DNA of 64,000 bases from positions 39,963,459-40,027,458 of the forward strand of contig OX235265.1 in NCBI GenBank assembly GCA_944472135.2, written 5' to 3'. The stretch is from Trichobilharzia regenti (lineage: Eukaryota > Platyhelminthes > Trematoda > Strigeidida > Schistosomatidae). Each line of letters begins with the position of its first letter. Within the stretch, counting starts at the first letter, position 1. The notes beneath the pieces are model-generated. The model had not been told where the DNA came from, did not search any database, and saw nothing but the letters and a program-made list of their open reading frames with translations. The position numbers and the translations under genes were made by a program. Below are positions 20,946-34,146 of the stretch, piece by piece.

Positions 20946-23927
20946 CTACACGTTTAAAGAACTTAAAATATCTATGTAGGGTGAAAAAGAAGGTGTAAGA
21001 GTCAGGCGCAAAAGTGCATTGTCATCTTTGAGCAGTCTGGTGACTGAGGAGATGAACACTGGAAGTGTGTTTGCATCGCGCACATTAGCTGGTAGTCTAT
21101 TCCAAATGACTGAAAACTTATTTAAGAAGAAGTTGTACCGCACGTAAGTCTGACAGTGCTCCATAGCAGCTAGGTTGTGATGATTTCTAAGATTGTAACT
21201 GATGACAGCGGTAGGTTTAGTTATTGGCTCGGAGGAATGCAAGAGAAGATTAGTTAGCTTATAGTAAAAGATAAGGTTTAGCTTAAGGCGTCTTTTCCAG
21301 AGGGGTTCTAATCTTAGTCTTTCGCATCGCTCATGGTATTCCAGACCACTTTCTAAACCAAGAGTTCTTGAGGTAAACTGCCGTTGCACTCCCTCTAATT
21401 TAAGCTTGTCATTTTGTCTTAGTCCGCTAAGAATAAACGGGCAGTATTCTAAGATAGGTCGGACACATACTTTGTATAATAAAACCCTAGTTTCACAACA
21501 AAAGAAATTGCGTGTTATGCATCCTATCAGCCTTCGCGTTTTACGTCTGGCATAATCAGTCTGTTCAGCGAACGTTAGGTTACTAGAGTATCTAATACCG
21601 AGATCTACGACTGAGTTGAGCTTAGCTAGTTTTCGCCCATTTATTTCAAGAGTTAGATCAAGGTTACTGTTGCCGATACAAATCCAGCCGCATTTGTCAA
21701 TGTTAAAATTTAGACAGGATTCAGCACACCACGTTGCAAGGCTACTTAGTTCAAGATGTATTTTAGTAACCATATCGCTTAATTCATGAGTGTAGCAGGA
21801 GTAGACGACTTTGAGGTCGTCAGCATATAGGAATGGTTTACCTGAGGTGAAGCACTTGCAAATGCTGTTAATGTAGATTGTGAATAAAAGTGGACCTAGG
21901 ACACTACCTTGCACGACCCCACTTGAGATCTGCCTAGGATGAGACAATACAGATCCAACTTTGGTTATTTGTACCCTGTTGCTTAGAAATGATTTTAACC
22001 AGTTCAGTAATGGGTTGCGAATTCCACAAGAGTACAGCTTCTCAAAGAGAATACTGTGAGATACCATGTCAAATGCCCTAGATATATCGAAGTATAGAAC
22101 AACGACTAGCTTACGTGCTTCGCGACTACTAGTGATGCAGTTGAAAAAGTCGAAGTGGCAAGTAACGCAGGATCTATTTTTGAGAAATCCGTGTTGAGAC
22201 CTTGTAACAAGATCTTCCCTAATTAGGTAGTCTGACAATTGATCTTTTACAACTTTCTCCATGATTCGTGAGATAACTGGGGTTATATTTATGGGTCTGT
22301 GACGTTTGCCCTATCACCAGATTTGTAATGTGGAATTATGAAGCTAGTTTTCCACTCACTAGGGTAAGTGCCAGTGTCCATAGATATTGAGAAGAATTTA
22401 AGAAGTAACAAGGGTATATCACACCCACTGTTTTTGAAAATTATCGAAGCGAGGCCATCCGGTCCCGTACTAGTGGAAGGTTTAAGGCTTTTAATTGCTT
22501 GTACTATTAACTGATTAGTGAACACAATGCTTTCAAGGGAAGAGATAGTAAGGGGAGCGGTTTCACCAGGCATATGTGTTTCTAAACTAAAGTTTGCAAA
22601 CCAATCACTGAAGAGTTCACAGATAGTGGCAGGTTCATTGTAGATTACTTTGTCGTGAAGTAAGTATGGGATTTCCCTCGCCGACTGCATTCGTTTTTTA
22701 AGAAGTGCCGTTAAGTTATAAACTTTGGAGGTACTTTCAAGTGCCGTTAACTCTTCGTCGAGGTCCTTTTGAGAGCGTAGGCGCTTGATAGATTCAAGAG
22801 ACTCGTGGATTGAGAGCAATAGTGATATGTCCTTAGTGGAATAGTACTGTTTCTTCAGCTTCCTTAACTTATTACGGTGTGCCCTTGGAATATATTCAGT
22901 TCGGTGTCTACTTAATTTCACTATTTTCTTTGGAGCAACTGTATCTAGACAAAGGGTAACATTCCTGTAAAACAGGGTTACTAAGGCCTCCAGGGAGTCA
23001 GTGGTAAAATAGTCATCCCATTGACAGAGTCGAATAAGTTCTTGGACTAATCCCCAGTCTGTATATTTGTAACTACGACATATTGTGCTTCCTGAGTCTT
23101 GTTTGTTTCCTGTATTTAGTGGTGAGAAAGGCAGAGAGCAGAGTACCATTCTATGGTCACTACTGGAAAATCTATTACCAACATAGTGGATACTGGGATT
23201 GTGTCATGACAAAAAACAAGGTCCAAATGTTGTCCCCACGAGTAGGTGTCTGGACGTGTTGTTGCCATCCATAACAGTCTATAGTGGCAAGTAATTCGTC
23301 GAAGCGTTGGGGGCCGGAACTAGTTAGCCAATTGACTTCTGGAAGATTGAAGTCCCCTGCAATTATTTTGTAATTAGCACTAAACGAGGATGCATGTGCA
23401 AACGATTTAGCTAATAACGCATCAGTTTCTTTTGTTGAGCTTGGTGCTCGATAAACACAGCCTATGAGAAGTTTGTACTTATCTCCATGTAAGACAACCC
23501 AGAGTGAGTCAGGTACATTATTCATTGTTTCATCTTCCACCTTACTGACTACAAATGAGCTATGTATATATATGAGACATCCTCCACCACGCTTGCAATC
23601 TCTGTTTGCACGGTGTACAGTGTAATCATCGATACCTATATGCACATCAAGTACAGAGGATGAGCACCATGACTCAGTAATCAGAGCTACAGTAGGCTTG
23701 GCGACTAATAATAATGTCCTTAGTTCAGATATCTTATTGATTAAGGAACGTGCATTAATTAGCAATATCGTGAATAAGTCACGGGATACTACAAACTGGC
23801 TTAAAATGTCACCATAACCTAAATCTATTTGTGCGTCAGCACCGCAAGAATTTATGAATGAAAAGGAGGTCGGACTGGGTGTCTGCACATCGGAGTTGGT
23901 GTGCAATGAGGTGGTCCTAGGTGCCAT
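20946..23927 (-). pseudogene. CR1-A ORF2 copy in L2, frameshifted
   Basis: Three pieces: endonuclease 23927-23175, linker and RT start 23149-22289, and RT plus C-terminus 22262-20946. Motifs match those of L1 (TESW, YRAP, GDFNLPEVNW, YFDISRAFD, YADD). The endonuclease piece loses frame earlier than in L1, directly after the PTRGDN motif, because of a one-base deletion. The RT piece has Ser instead of Pro six residues before the YADD box. The enzyme cannot be made as one protein. Confidence 0.9.
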
Positions 23928-23961
23928 GGGTCGTACCAGTGATTCGGGACACCTGGAAAAT

Positions 23962-25320
23962 TTACCATGTGTTCCTGGATATAAGGGTAGTACAGGTTGG
24001 GCCTAGGTTGACGGTTAAAAGGCATAGCATCAAAGGTCTACCCATCCAACTGCTATTCGTCATACCGGTATACACCTTCGGGTTGTTTTTATAACTTAAA
24101 GGGAATTGTGAAGGAAGGTGCTTTGGCTGCAAGACTTTAGGAGTCTTGGAGCCTGACTTTCTATAAGGTGGAGCATGCGGAACACCTCCAGATATACTTA
24201 TGTTTCGAGAGGAGTTTTTCGTAACAAGTGATGGTTTGTTGGCATTCTTACTCTCAGCAGGCTTATTGAATACAAAGTATTCTTCCCCATCATTAGTCTC
24301 AACCCTGCGAAATTTGTTCATCGTGGTGAGGTTACTACGTTTGGGGGGAAATTTCTTAGAACAACTTGCAGAAGTTCTAGTCATTTTAACATCTTTCGAT
24401 GAGGCTTTATTTACAGGGGTACTGGTATCTAAATCAGTTCCTAGTTCCATTGGCAGGTGTGGTTGTTGTGTAGTTTGCTGAATGCTAGTTTCAGCACTAG
24501 GTGTCTGTTGCTGTGCACGATCCTTATTTGGTAAATCAAAGCTAGAGGAGGTGACCAGGTTATTACTACGCATTATTCTGCGCTGACACGGTGTTTTATC
24601 CTGAGCTACGGTTATAGACTTATAACTGCTATTCAGTCTTAAGTGATCCTGACATTTAGTAAACTTACTAGCATCAAGGGAATTACTGAATTTAAAAATG
24701 ATTGGGCAATTAGCCTGGTTAGACTTTTTACGAAGTCGTTTGCATTCACATGGAACACTAGCCATGCCGCAACAAATCAGGATTTTGTGTCTTACAGTTT
24801 TCAGGGGCAGAGAATCTGGGACGTTGTAAACTATAGCTTGGTGAGAAGAGGTTATACGCTTCATCACCTCCGTAGCCAAGCAGTCAATCAGATTTTCAGC
24901 TTTATTTAGGTTGTCTGGAGATATTTTAGGATGCCTTTCTAAAAGACAGGCTATTGGGTCTAAATTCAAAAGCTTATTTTGAGTTACATCCAGTAAACAC
25001 TTAACCTGGCCAATATCAGAACGGCTCTCCGTGGTATTTGAGATTGGCAGTGACATACTATCAAACTGATCTAATTTTTTCTGAATTTCACTTACTTGCC
25101 TCTGCATATCTTTCAAAAGGAGGTTTAGTTTACAGAACTCAGAGTTCTCTAACAGAACATCTTTCACCTGTATCACAGGAGTGAGATCTGCACTCAAACC
25201 ATTTTGAGAGCTAGTAGTTGATACTGTATTACCAGGCGGTAATGCAGTTATAACCGAATTTAAGCCACTATCTAAAACAATTGTGTTTCTACGAACACGT
25301 TTTTTAGAGATTTGGACCAT
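23962..25320 (-). CDS. CR1-A ORF1 protein, copy in L2 (452 codons, intact)
   Basis: The predicted product looks identical to the ORF1 at 15722-17080, including the coiled N-terminal region and the AIVYNVPDS, CKRLRKKS and IIFKFSNS core. It lies 35 bp upstream of ORF2 in the same orientation, with about 96 bp of leader to the module A junction. Confidence 0.8.
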   Translation of the reverse strand: MVQISKKRVRRNTIVLDSGLNSVITALPPGNTVSTTSSQNGLSADLTPVIQVKDVLLENSEFCKLNLLLKDMQRQVSEIQKKLDQFDSMSLPISNTTESRSDIGQVKCLLDVTQNKLLNLDPIACLLERHPKISPDNLNKAENLIDCLATEVMKRITSSHQAIVYNVPDSLPLKTVRHKILICCGMASVPCECKRLRKKSNQANCPIIFKFSNSLDASKFTKCQDHLRLNSSYKSITVAQDKTPCQRRIMRSNNLVTSSSFDLPNKDRAQQQTPSAETSIQQTTQQPHLPMELGTDLDTSTPVNKASSKDVKMTRTSASCSKKFPPKRSNLTTMNKFRRVETNDGEEYFVFNKPAESKNANKPSLVTKNSSRNISISGGVPHAPPYRKSGSKTPKVLQPKHLPSQFPLSYKNNPKVYTGMTNSSWMGRPLMLCLLTVNLGPTCTTLISRNTW

Positions 25321-25416
25321 AATTTCAAGAATTATATGACAATAAGCAGTAAATAAATTTCAGAGCAAACACGTGCAAAAATGTCACCAATTTCGAACGT
25401 ACCGCCAACAGATACT

Positions 25417-28231
25417 TAGTATTTCAAAGATAGCCACATACACTCTATACCTCAAAAATTACGCAAGGGCTAATATTCGGTCTTGTCAAGTAGAATAAAC
25501 AAACGAATAACGAGGAATACATTTATTAATGAATTAACATGTAATACAAAATCGACAACAGTGCAGGTATCTTTTTCTTTATCACCCAAATCCATGAAAT
25601 TCCCGAAAGTAGATATTATCTGAAAAAGAACATAAGAATTATGCAGATGTAGACATTGTTATCAGTGTAAACACAATAATTAACCATGAAATATGTTTGA
25701 AATGACGAAATAATTAGTTGAATTGTACATAATTACGTCAGTAAACATTTTTCAATAATATAAAATCGATATTGCATCTGCCTGCTAACATCAACTTCAT
25801 GCCATCAAATAAGGAAATACTATGCATATATAATTTTTAAGTATTTCTGCAGATTTTTATTAAAGAAATACATGTGGAGGAGCCTTGTCAGCATTTAGGC
25901 AAAGTAGTACACAACAAAGTAAGTGAAATAATTACTAAAACGAGCTATCCCACCTCATCATGTCCATGTGTAATCCATTGAACTGCAAAATAAATTCACA
26001 AAAAGTCGTTATAACATGTGTCTTCAAGTAATTCGACATATTCTGAACGGAAAAGTACGTTTTTTCAACAAACTGCAAACTGCCTGTAAGCTACGGCCGG
26101 ATAAGGACGCCACCATTGCCTATTTCTGCTAAATACGCCGTATTTCATCAAAATTTAGCTGAAATATATGTAAGAAGTGTGTAAAACAACGAAAAATGAC
26201 CTAACCTTGACGTATTTTCCAAAAATAACGCCAATATCCATCAGCTGATCAAATGACCTACGGCCGGCTACAGGCTGCCTCCGTATCAACGTAGGATGGC
26301 TCAAATTGTCCGTTACGTCCAAGGTCATTGTTGGAGTGAGACGCTCGAAGGTCATTTTCGTCCATGTTAGTTGGTTATGTTGGACTGCAGTTCCGTAGCT
26401 GCTCGTTTACGCATTGATGTTTACGTTTATCCTGCAGTTTTTCACAACTTATCTTGATGTGCATTGTTCACAAATGTTGCATTTCACCTCACTTTTGTTT
26501 CCGTCGCTGTTAAAGTTAGTTATTTCGTTGATTTTTGAATGTTTTATCACCAGGTCAATGCATTCGTTTCATCGTTATTGTTTCATACGTTTTATTCATG
26601 CGTGGTTGCAGGGTTTATTTGTTTTTCAGCTATTAATGAATTAGTATTGTGTAGAAGTCTTTGGAAAATATGCACTTGAGCATGTTTGACTGGCGGAAGC
26701 TTTTGTTTCTAGTTTATTAGTTGGTTGCCGTTATTGTTGCTGGCCCAGTTGCTCACTTGACATGTAGAAATTTGGAAAACTGATGTCCTTCACGTTCATT
26801 TTTACAGCATGCAACAATCTACGAGTGATTCTGTCGAGGGGAGCACGATCAGAGTTGATATTAGCAAGGTTTTTGATGATCAGATAACACCTTCAGAATA
26901 TAGAACCTGGGTCGATGTTAAAAAAGCCTTTAAGCTTTTAGAAAAGGTCAATATACCATCAGTGTGTCTGTTATCAGTTAAAAAACCAGATTTATTGTGA
27001 AAGAGTCTAAACCAGATAAGTTTGAGCCACATGAGCGGTGTGAATCTGTTGTGTTTGTGTGTATTTTCGGGGACAAAAAGAAACTGGAATCCGTAAAGGG
27101 TAAGTGTTACGTGTGCTTACTAATGCCTAATGTACTAGATCCAAGTACACGAACTAAGACTGTCTGTGGTAGAGCCAGTGTTATCAATCATCCGATATGT
27201 TGCGAAACGATAAAAAACGGATAATATATGATCTGGTGAGTTCATGAACTATCCCAGTTAAAAGTAAGACTTTAATAATAATAATGTATATTTTCATATA
27301 AACATAAATTTACATGCGAATGCATGCCACTTTTACAGGCACGATCAAGTATGATATAATATGAAATCATAGATTGTCTAAAAGTTGATAATGTTTAAAC
27401 AGATAAATATTTGATACATATAATATAAATACACTCATTGTCTGCACCAGGCCGTATAGTTATTGAATTGTGCAGTTGTCCTCCAGGTTTCGCGGGAAAC
27501 TCGACTTCATTTCGTTTTCAACCAAGGCATACGATAACTAACCAATATTGAGGTAAGTACAACGCTTACAAGGGATTGAAAGCTGTTTTAGAAAAGTAAA
27601 AGTGCTAAGGTGAATCATTAAAGTGTAATGAAATAGGTAAGTGCAAGTATCATCAATAAATGCATTTATAAAGGAAAACCCTAGGCTGACAACGTTCATT
27701 TGCAATGTATAATGCTACCCATATAGGTCTTACTATCATGATGTTCACTTTTGGCTTTAGTACAATTATTCTCATGCCCGCTTTTTATTTTATACCTTTT
27801 TGTGCATTTGGTGCAAAACCGTACCCTACAGAGTATAGGAATAGAATGAGTCTAATCGAACTCATATAGAGCTATAAAATGTTAGGTTTAATGGAATGTA
27901 ATGAGGATCAAGTAAAGGCGCTATTACAAAATAAATGAGATGAGACATTTTGAAGTGGAATTTAAAGATCCGACAATGCATAGCAAGTTAATTTATAAGA
28001 TGCCCCCATAAATCTGTGCAGAGTCCACGTGGTCGCATCTCAACAGTAGGCTGGGCCAATAATATATGTTTAAAGGCAGAGGCATGATCTGTCTAGGCGT
28101 TCATTATTATCTTTTTCAAGATAAAGATCTAAGCCCTGATAAAAATCAGAAAAATCTCAAGCCGTCAAATTGCATATTGCTGTTCCTGCAGAATGGGGCG
28201 ATTCACCTTAGTGACCACCACCATATCTATT
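25417..28231. repeat. module A, copy 3 (end of array)
   Basis: Third 2815-bp copy. Its right edge (atctatt at 28225-28231) is exactly the point where copies 1 and 2 meet the CR1-A tail, but here a SINE-like sequence follows. The array thus ends on a module boundary at both sides (A-L-A-L-A). Confidence 0.87.
26808..27224 (+). pseudogene. module A coding block, copy 3
   Basis: Same two overlapping frames as in the other copies (26809-27000 and 26997-27224), identical at the protein level, with the same -1 frame relation at an A6 run. Identity unknown. Confidence 0.4.
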
Positions 28232-28545
28232 GATCAGGTAGCGCCACCCTCCCTCTTTAATTAGGAAGAAGAACGTTTCGGTTTGTGATTTACTCTCGGT
28301 GGGTTTCTAGAGGTTGTGATCTCTCGGTGACTATAAGTACGGATATCCATAAATTTTATGAAAACTTTAAAGAAATTTTCAGTGAACCAATGGTCTTCTT
28401 TTTCTTAGCGAAGCATTTGTTGATGTGAATAGACGATTAGGTAGCAAAGTAGGACACTTCAGGCATCCACGCTGAAAATTCCATACTTGTACCAAAAATA
28501 CGGTGTGGAATCAAGCTGTAATCAAAAATTTAAAAAATTAAAGAA
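28232..28545 (+). mobile_element. SINE-like insert sharing the CR1-D 3' tail
   Basis: A sequence of about 310 bp starting gatcaggtagcgccaccc and ending with a block at 28467-28520 (aaaattccatacttgtacc, then gtgtggaatcaagctgtaa) plus an A/T-rich tail. The end block nearly matches the tail of the tRNA-like SINE at 60007-60060 and, more distantly, the 3' end of the CR1-D LINE at 32794-32849. No tRNA-like A and B boxes are evident in the first part, so it may be a different SINE or a rearranged short LINE derivative. Confidence 0.55.
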
Positions 28546-31500
28546 AATAATTGGTCTTACTTAAATCTTATATATTTGGTTAGTGGTACGATAACATAGT
28601 TGCTTTTTTGTCTTTAGTTTGTGAGGACAATCTGCTAACTAGTCCCTCAGTGGAACGCATTAAGAAATATACATATTGTTTTCGCATTAACAAAAATCCC
28701 AAATATTTGTTGAATGAATTATAAATACTTAGCTTAAAATAAAGTGTGAAGTCATTTCTACCATGTAACATTTATATGTACGGCCTCGAATCTTTTTCTT
28801 GAGTTGTAGGCAGATGGTGTGTTTGCTTAAAACGAGTAATATATTCATACCATATTCTCAGCAGTGTAATCGTAAGTAACATCAGAAGTGAATTGTACTC
28901 GATACAGACTGATATAGGTCAGTGCCAGCGGATTTGTTTCACTGCACCAGAGTCAGCCACTACCGCCATTCGCAGTTGCATGGAATTCTGTACCTGTTAG
29001 TTGATTATGATATATTTGCATCCCAGTTTCATCTTCATTTGAGTTAAAGAATGTTGCTTATATTGGATGTTATTCAGCGCTCCAATATGGCGACATGAAA
29101 ATTTTTAAGGATGTCGAGTTACTACGAGCCACTAGCTTGACGGATTATATGGTATGTATAAATAAGTGGCTTCAAGTCTTGTTCAAATTCAGCTTAACTG
29201 TAGATCTGTTGAATTTCCATTATAAGTCAAATAGAAGAGAAGAAGCAAGCAGCGAATTAACGGAGGGGTGAGAAAAAGTACGTGGACACGAATAGGGTTT
29301 TAATGGTCGTACGTGTATGTTTATATTAGTTGTACATTGCCATCTAATTACATATATATATTTATTTCTACTTAATCCTCTTATGCATCTATGTGACTAG
29401 TCTATTTATCGTTCATAGGGTAATTAAGGAAGTTCTGCGCGTTCATTAGGTACTGAGGAAACTAGTGAGCGATTCGTTCTACATATAAAAGCTTTGGAAT
29501 GTAATCAATAGAGTGAAACAGTCTGTGCAGAGAGAGAGTTTGAAACTTATAACAGAGGTGTAAGTTCTGACTTTTAGGGGCAGTCTCTTCCATAATTTAG
29601 AATACATGACTGTGAATAACAGGTCTGTGGTGATTTAAAGGCTTTTGTTTTCACTGTGCAAGTTCGGTTGCGCAGATCGTAAGAGCCTTCCAGTGAGAGT
29701 GGTATGTCCTTGTTGTCAGAGAATAATATTTTGTTAGCTTCATAACAAGTCTTCTCGTCCAAATTGGATAAAGGTTTAGAATTATGCACCGTGAGATGTA
29801 GTCCGTCTTACAGTCGTAGCCAAGTAGTTTGGATGCGAAACATCGTCGAAAGCTTGCCACCCTAAGCTTGTCACATCTTCTAGGTCTGATAATAATAAAT
29901 GGCGAGTATTTTAGCAGTGGCCTTACACACGTTTTTTTTACAGAACTAGCCTGGATTCATTATCGTGAAACTTACTGAGTATGCATTCCAAGAGCATCCC
30001 CGAGTTTTTAGTTTGTGATGCCACTTTCTCAGAGAATGTTGTTACTAGAGTACCTAAGGCCTAAACAGATAACACTTCGGAGTCTAATTAGGCTAGCAGA
30101 TTGAAGCATTAATTTCATGTCGATTAAAGGAGCGCTGAAGCAGACCCAACCACATTTGCTCAGATCGAATTGTATATTCCAAGAAGACGACTAAGCAGTC
30201 ATTTTATCTAATTCATTCTTTGCAACATTCTGGAAGTACCCCAGATTGTCACACTGGAATTGTTTAGGTACTTTCAGGTCAAATGAAAAGATGAATGGCC
30301 TCCCGTGTAAGAAGCAAGCTCATATGTCGTTAATACATAGTGCAAATAGGATGGTTCCAATGAATCTACCCTGTACTACACCACAAGTGACTGGACTAGG
30401 TTTGGAGGTTACATACCCGAGTTAAACTATCTGAGAACCGCTGTAAAGGAATGATCCAATCCATCCTAATAGCGGGTCACGTATTCCTAGGGAGTTCAGC
30501 CTGTCTATTAGCAATAAATGGCCGACACGGTCAAATGCTCTGGAAATGTCAAAGCAGATGAAAATTGCTAGTTGAAATCTATCACGACTACTGGCCACAA
30601 ATTCAAGGAAGGCAAGATGGCATGTTAAACAACATCTGGATTTTTAGATTAACTTTCACCAGCCTCTCCATAATTCTAGATGCTATAGGTGTGATATTGA
30701 TCGGCCTGTAGTTGTAGATTTCTCTTTTCAAGCCACATTTGTGTTTAGGAATAAGAAATACCATTTTCCACGTATCCGGGTAATTTTGGGTTTCTAAGGA
30801 TATTGCGAATATGTTATGCAGTAGGAAAGGAATCACACGGCCGCCATATTTATTAAATCAGGATGACATACTGTAATTACCAAAACCCTATGAGCTTTTG
30901 GGTGTTCTGATAGCTTGGTTAATGTTAGCATAGGTGAATTCTACAGTAGTAATTTGTTTTGGTGTTAGTAGAGATGGAGTTTGTGCCATATTAGTAGCAA
31001 GTTGTATATTGAGTGACTTAACTGAGGACTCTAGGTAGTTACCTGCAAGTGTTTTGTTGAATAGTTCACATATGTCTGCAGAGTTAGTGCATAGCCTACC
31101 TTTATCTATGAGGAGAGAAATGCTGTGATTTTTGCGATTCATTCGCTTCCTTAAGATTTCTGTGAGTGCATACACTCTAGCAGAACTGGCTACTGCGATG
31201 CGTTCTTCGTTTCTCACACGGAAATCTGGAGCTTGTGAGGTGGAACTAAGGGTGTTAAGTATTAGACCTAGAGTGCCAAAGTCATGGTGTTTGAAGTAAC
31301 TTGTTGAGAGTCTCTTCAGTTTCGTACGATCCTTTGGTTTTATGAATGACTTTCTGTGTGGGGAAAGCTTTAGTGTTTGGAGTGGAATGGCGGCATCTAA
31401 GCATGTGTTAGTGTTATGGTAGAAGATGGTTAGGGCTCTCGATAGGTCATCAGTAGTGAAGTATTCATCCCATTCGGAGGATCTTAGCATTGATTCAACT

Positions 31501-31742
31501 AAGGCCCAGTTTGCCTTACTATGGTTCCTATATATTACTTGTTGTGAAGTGGAGGTATGAGATACATTGCTACTCAGCGTAAGTGGCAGTGCACACATCA
31601 CTGTTTTGTGGTCGCTCCCTGGAAACTTAGAACCCACTAAAATTGAGAGGGGACTTATATAGTGACAGAATATTCCGTCTATTACGTTGTCACCTCCTGC
31701 AGTGATAGTGACGGTCGGTTTCCAGCTAAAAATGTCCAGAGC
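28546..31742 (-). pseudogene. old CR1-B-type LINE, degenerate ORF2 and 3' UTR
   Basis: In minus orientation the 3' UTR (28560-29560) is a diverged match to the CR1-A 3' UTR. It is followed by C-terminal ORF2 remnants (29574-29860, with FASKLLGYDC and GSYDLRN) and broken RT (29900-30890). The open stretch 31751-30888 matches the CR1-B linker region almost exactly. Much of the RT is riddled with stops, yet 30840-31640 is nearly intact and shares diagnostic changes with 3030-3970, including the stop after KSS. A CR1-D LINE interrupts the endonuclease region at about 31742. Confidence 0.82.
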
Positions 31743-32863
31743 TTGCCTCATTCAGATGTAGCCACTTTTGTTATGTATGCCGATGTCCTCTCGGTTTCTA
31801 TGCCTGTCAACTCTCAGTCAGATTGTTCTAAATTAAATAACTTTCTGTCGGAAATTAGTCAGTGGTCCTCTTCAAACGGACTTAAGCTTGATCCGTCTAA
31901 ATGTCAGGTAGTCAATTTCACTTTCAGACGTAAACGTGGCCTACAGCAACTAGTTAGCTCACATGGCCCCACTATCATTGACGGCACAGAGGTTGAAAAT
32001 ACATCCAATGTCAAGTGCCTTGGGCTGAGATTTTCCACCGATCTTTCCTGGTCCTCCCACATCTTGCTAGTTACTAGAAAGATGTTTCGCTTAACGTTCT
32101 ACATTAGGAAATTTAGTCGGCCTGGCATAAAGCAGTCTTTGCTTTCTCAGTTTGTAAATTCTTGCATTCTACCCATCCCCCTCTTTACTGCTCCCCATTA
32201 ATCTTTCCTGGACTACTTAAGAAAGATTTTGCTTCACTGAGAAGGGCACTAAAAGCTGTTAGTAGGGCAAGTGGGATATAGTCAAACCAACTGGTTAACA
32301 CTATTGTGGATAGACATATTATGTCATGTAAGAAACTAGCGAATACAATATTGTCGGACCCCGAGCATCCTCTCTATACGCAACTGTCTCCTTGCATTTC
32401 ATCTGGTAGAACTAGAAGCAGCTATAGGAGGCTATATGCTAGGACTACCAAAAACAAAAACCCCACAATATTATACCTGGCACAGCTGTTATGTGATGAG
32501 AAATCCGTTAGGTATGACACGATAAACTTACTGCGACACTCTATCAAATAGTCCCATTAGTTTTTGTTTTCCTTTCCTCGTTACTATTACACTGTTGTTC
32601 TCATCTTCTATCACACATCAACTTTATATTTCATATCCTGCAGTGCGTTGTTTGAAACGTAAACTCTACGCTGTTTTATAATTTTTATTTATTTTATTTT
32701 TTATTTATTATTTATTTTATTTTTATTTATTTATCTTTTGATTTTAAAAATCTTATACAATTTATGACGTAATTAGATGCAATATACTGTAATGGACGCT
32801 GAAAATTCCATACCTGTACCACAAATACCGTTAGAAATAAAGCTGTCACTATTATTATTATAT
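31743..32863 (+). mobile_element. CR1-D LINE, 5'-truncated, with 3' tail
   Basis: Remains of a fourth CR1-like family, plus strand. The open frame to 32201 contains YADVLSVSM (a changed YADD box), SSNGLKLDPSKCQ and CLGLRFSTDLSW from the RT thumb region. After a break, 32306-32551 gives the C-terminal part (ILSDPEHPLY, then RTRSSYRRLYARTTK). The 3' UTR runs through an AT-rich low-complexity stretch (32690-32760) and ends at 32794-32863 with a block shared with the two SINE tails and an ATT repeat. The first ~25 residues of the frame opening at 31662 belong to the older host LINE, not to this element. Confidence 0.75.
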
Positions 32864-33005
32864 ATTTAGTTTGACCTGTTAACCTCGCCAGATACTAGCT
32901 TGCTAGTATTCTTCAATAAGTTTCTTGACACCATTTATAAACCTACAGCATACATCTGTGCAGACTATCTGATCTGCGAGTAACACTACCTTTGCTTCTG
33001 TCAAA

Positions 33006-34146
33006 TGTCAGGCACGTCTTGTAAACCATTAATGCCCAGCTCTTGATACGCTGGGACTCACGCTGTTCCTCGAAGCTTCTCAGAAACCCTTATTACGAAC
33101 AGACGCAAAAACCAGAACCCAGTTTGGCGACTCGAGAATTCTTTATTGTAACACCAACACATAGCCAACTTCACAGCTGAGATTTACAACTAAGGTCTAT
33201 GAACAAATATTACAATAATAAATCACAATATTACTTCTGACGGTTGTTTCCTGACTTCTTTCTGAACAGCGACCGATGAGACGATGACTGTCGTACTGAT
33301 GCCTCCGCGACAATTAAGCAAGTTGGTTTTGAACAAACAACCATGAATTGATCGTTCAATCTTCAACTACATTGACACTCGCCGGCAAAAAATGGATCCA
33401 TCCCTTTTTTCCATCACGACCAATACACGCTGACTTGGATGCCATTGCGAGAACCTGGGTCACACGACAGAGCTGAAATGGAAAACAAACAGAAAAGCCA
33501 ACACACCACAGTCATACCCACAGCACAATCTCACACATCAATGATGACCTGCGCCTTCCAGTTAAAGACACCCTCTTGACATCTTGCAACACAATCGCCA
33601 CTTACTAGAATGACTCTGGCAGAATGCGACGTGACCATAGCACCACCTCACGATACTCTACGCACATCCTCTTATCTACTCACTACCAATTACCACTGAA
33701 ATCGCTTGTCACTCATTCTGCCTCAATTCTAGTAACGGTGACGTATGCGAGCCTCAGTCGTTTACACTCTTTCTCCCGGCGTGTTGGACCACAACTAACA
33801 GTTATCTCCGTATGCATTTCATTCTCAGCAATAGCCTAGCCTCCCCGGCGTATGCGCCCCATCTGCTGTCCTTAACATCAATCAATTCATTCATGGATGT
33901 AGAAGAGTGGACACAACTTCAGAAGTAATCACGACGAAAATTTTAACAAAATTATGCAATAAAAACAAGGTACGAAACCAACAGGTAAACACAATGAATC
34001 CAAAAACACCAATTGATATGACACACCACACGTATACACAAACAGTACAAATAACCTCGCGGATCATGTCTTGGTGGAATTCCTTTGAAGAATCGCAGGA
34101 CTTACACCAGTACGCCTGCAACCCATCTCACGTTGACGATTGTAAG
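33006..34146 (-). mobile_element. Pao-n LTR element, 3' portion only
   Basis: The LTR at 33006-33377 (minus; tgtcaggcacg to attgaca) is followed by the 3' internal region up to 34146, where the match stops in the roughly 193-bp repeat. gag and the other LTR are absent. The hairpin-forming A6/T6 palindrome beside the LTR is present but mutated (33390-33415). This truncated copy is the left neighbour of the duplicated 6.4-kb block, so the same arrangement probably exists to the left of base 1. Confidence 0.85.

Larger units (their letters stand above)
19992..25416 (-). mobile_element. CR1-A LINE, copy L2, full length
   Basis: Near-identical tandem copy of L1 with the same organisation and orientation. 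Differences include a Pro/Ser change just before the YADD box, an altered sequence at the second frameshift (22300-22307) and a one-base deletion in the endonuclease (about 23225). The endonuclease deletion is shared with the fragment at 62933-64000 but not with L1, so L2 and that fragment are the closer pair at this site. Confidence 0.9.

Noticed and set aside
31662..31742. N-terminus of the CR1-D frame
   Set aside because: These residues are antisense to the older CR1-B-like LINE; the CR1-D similarity starts near 31742.
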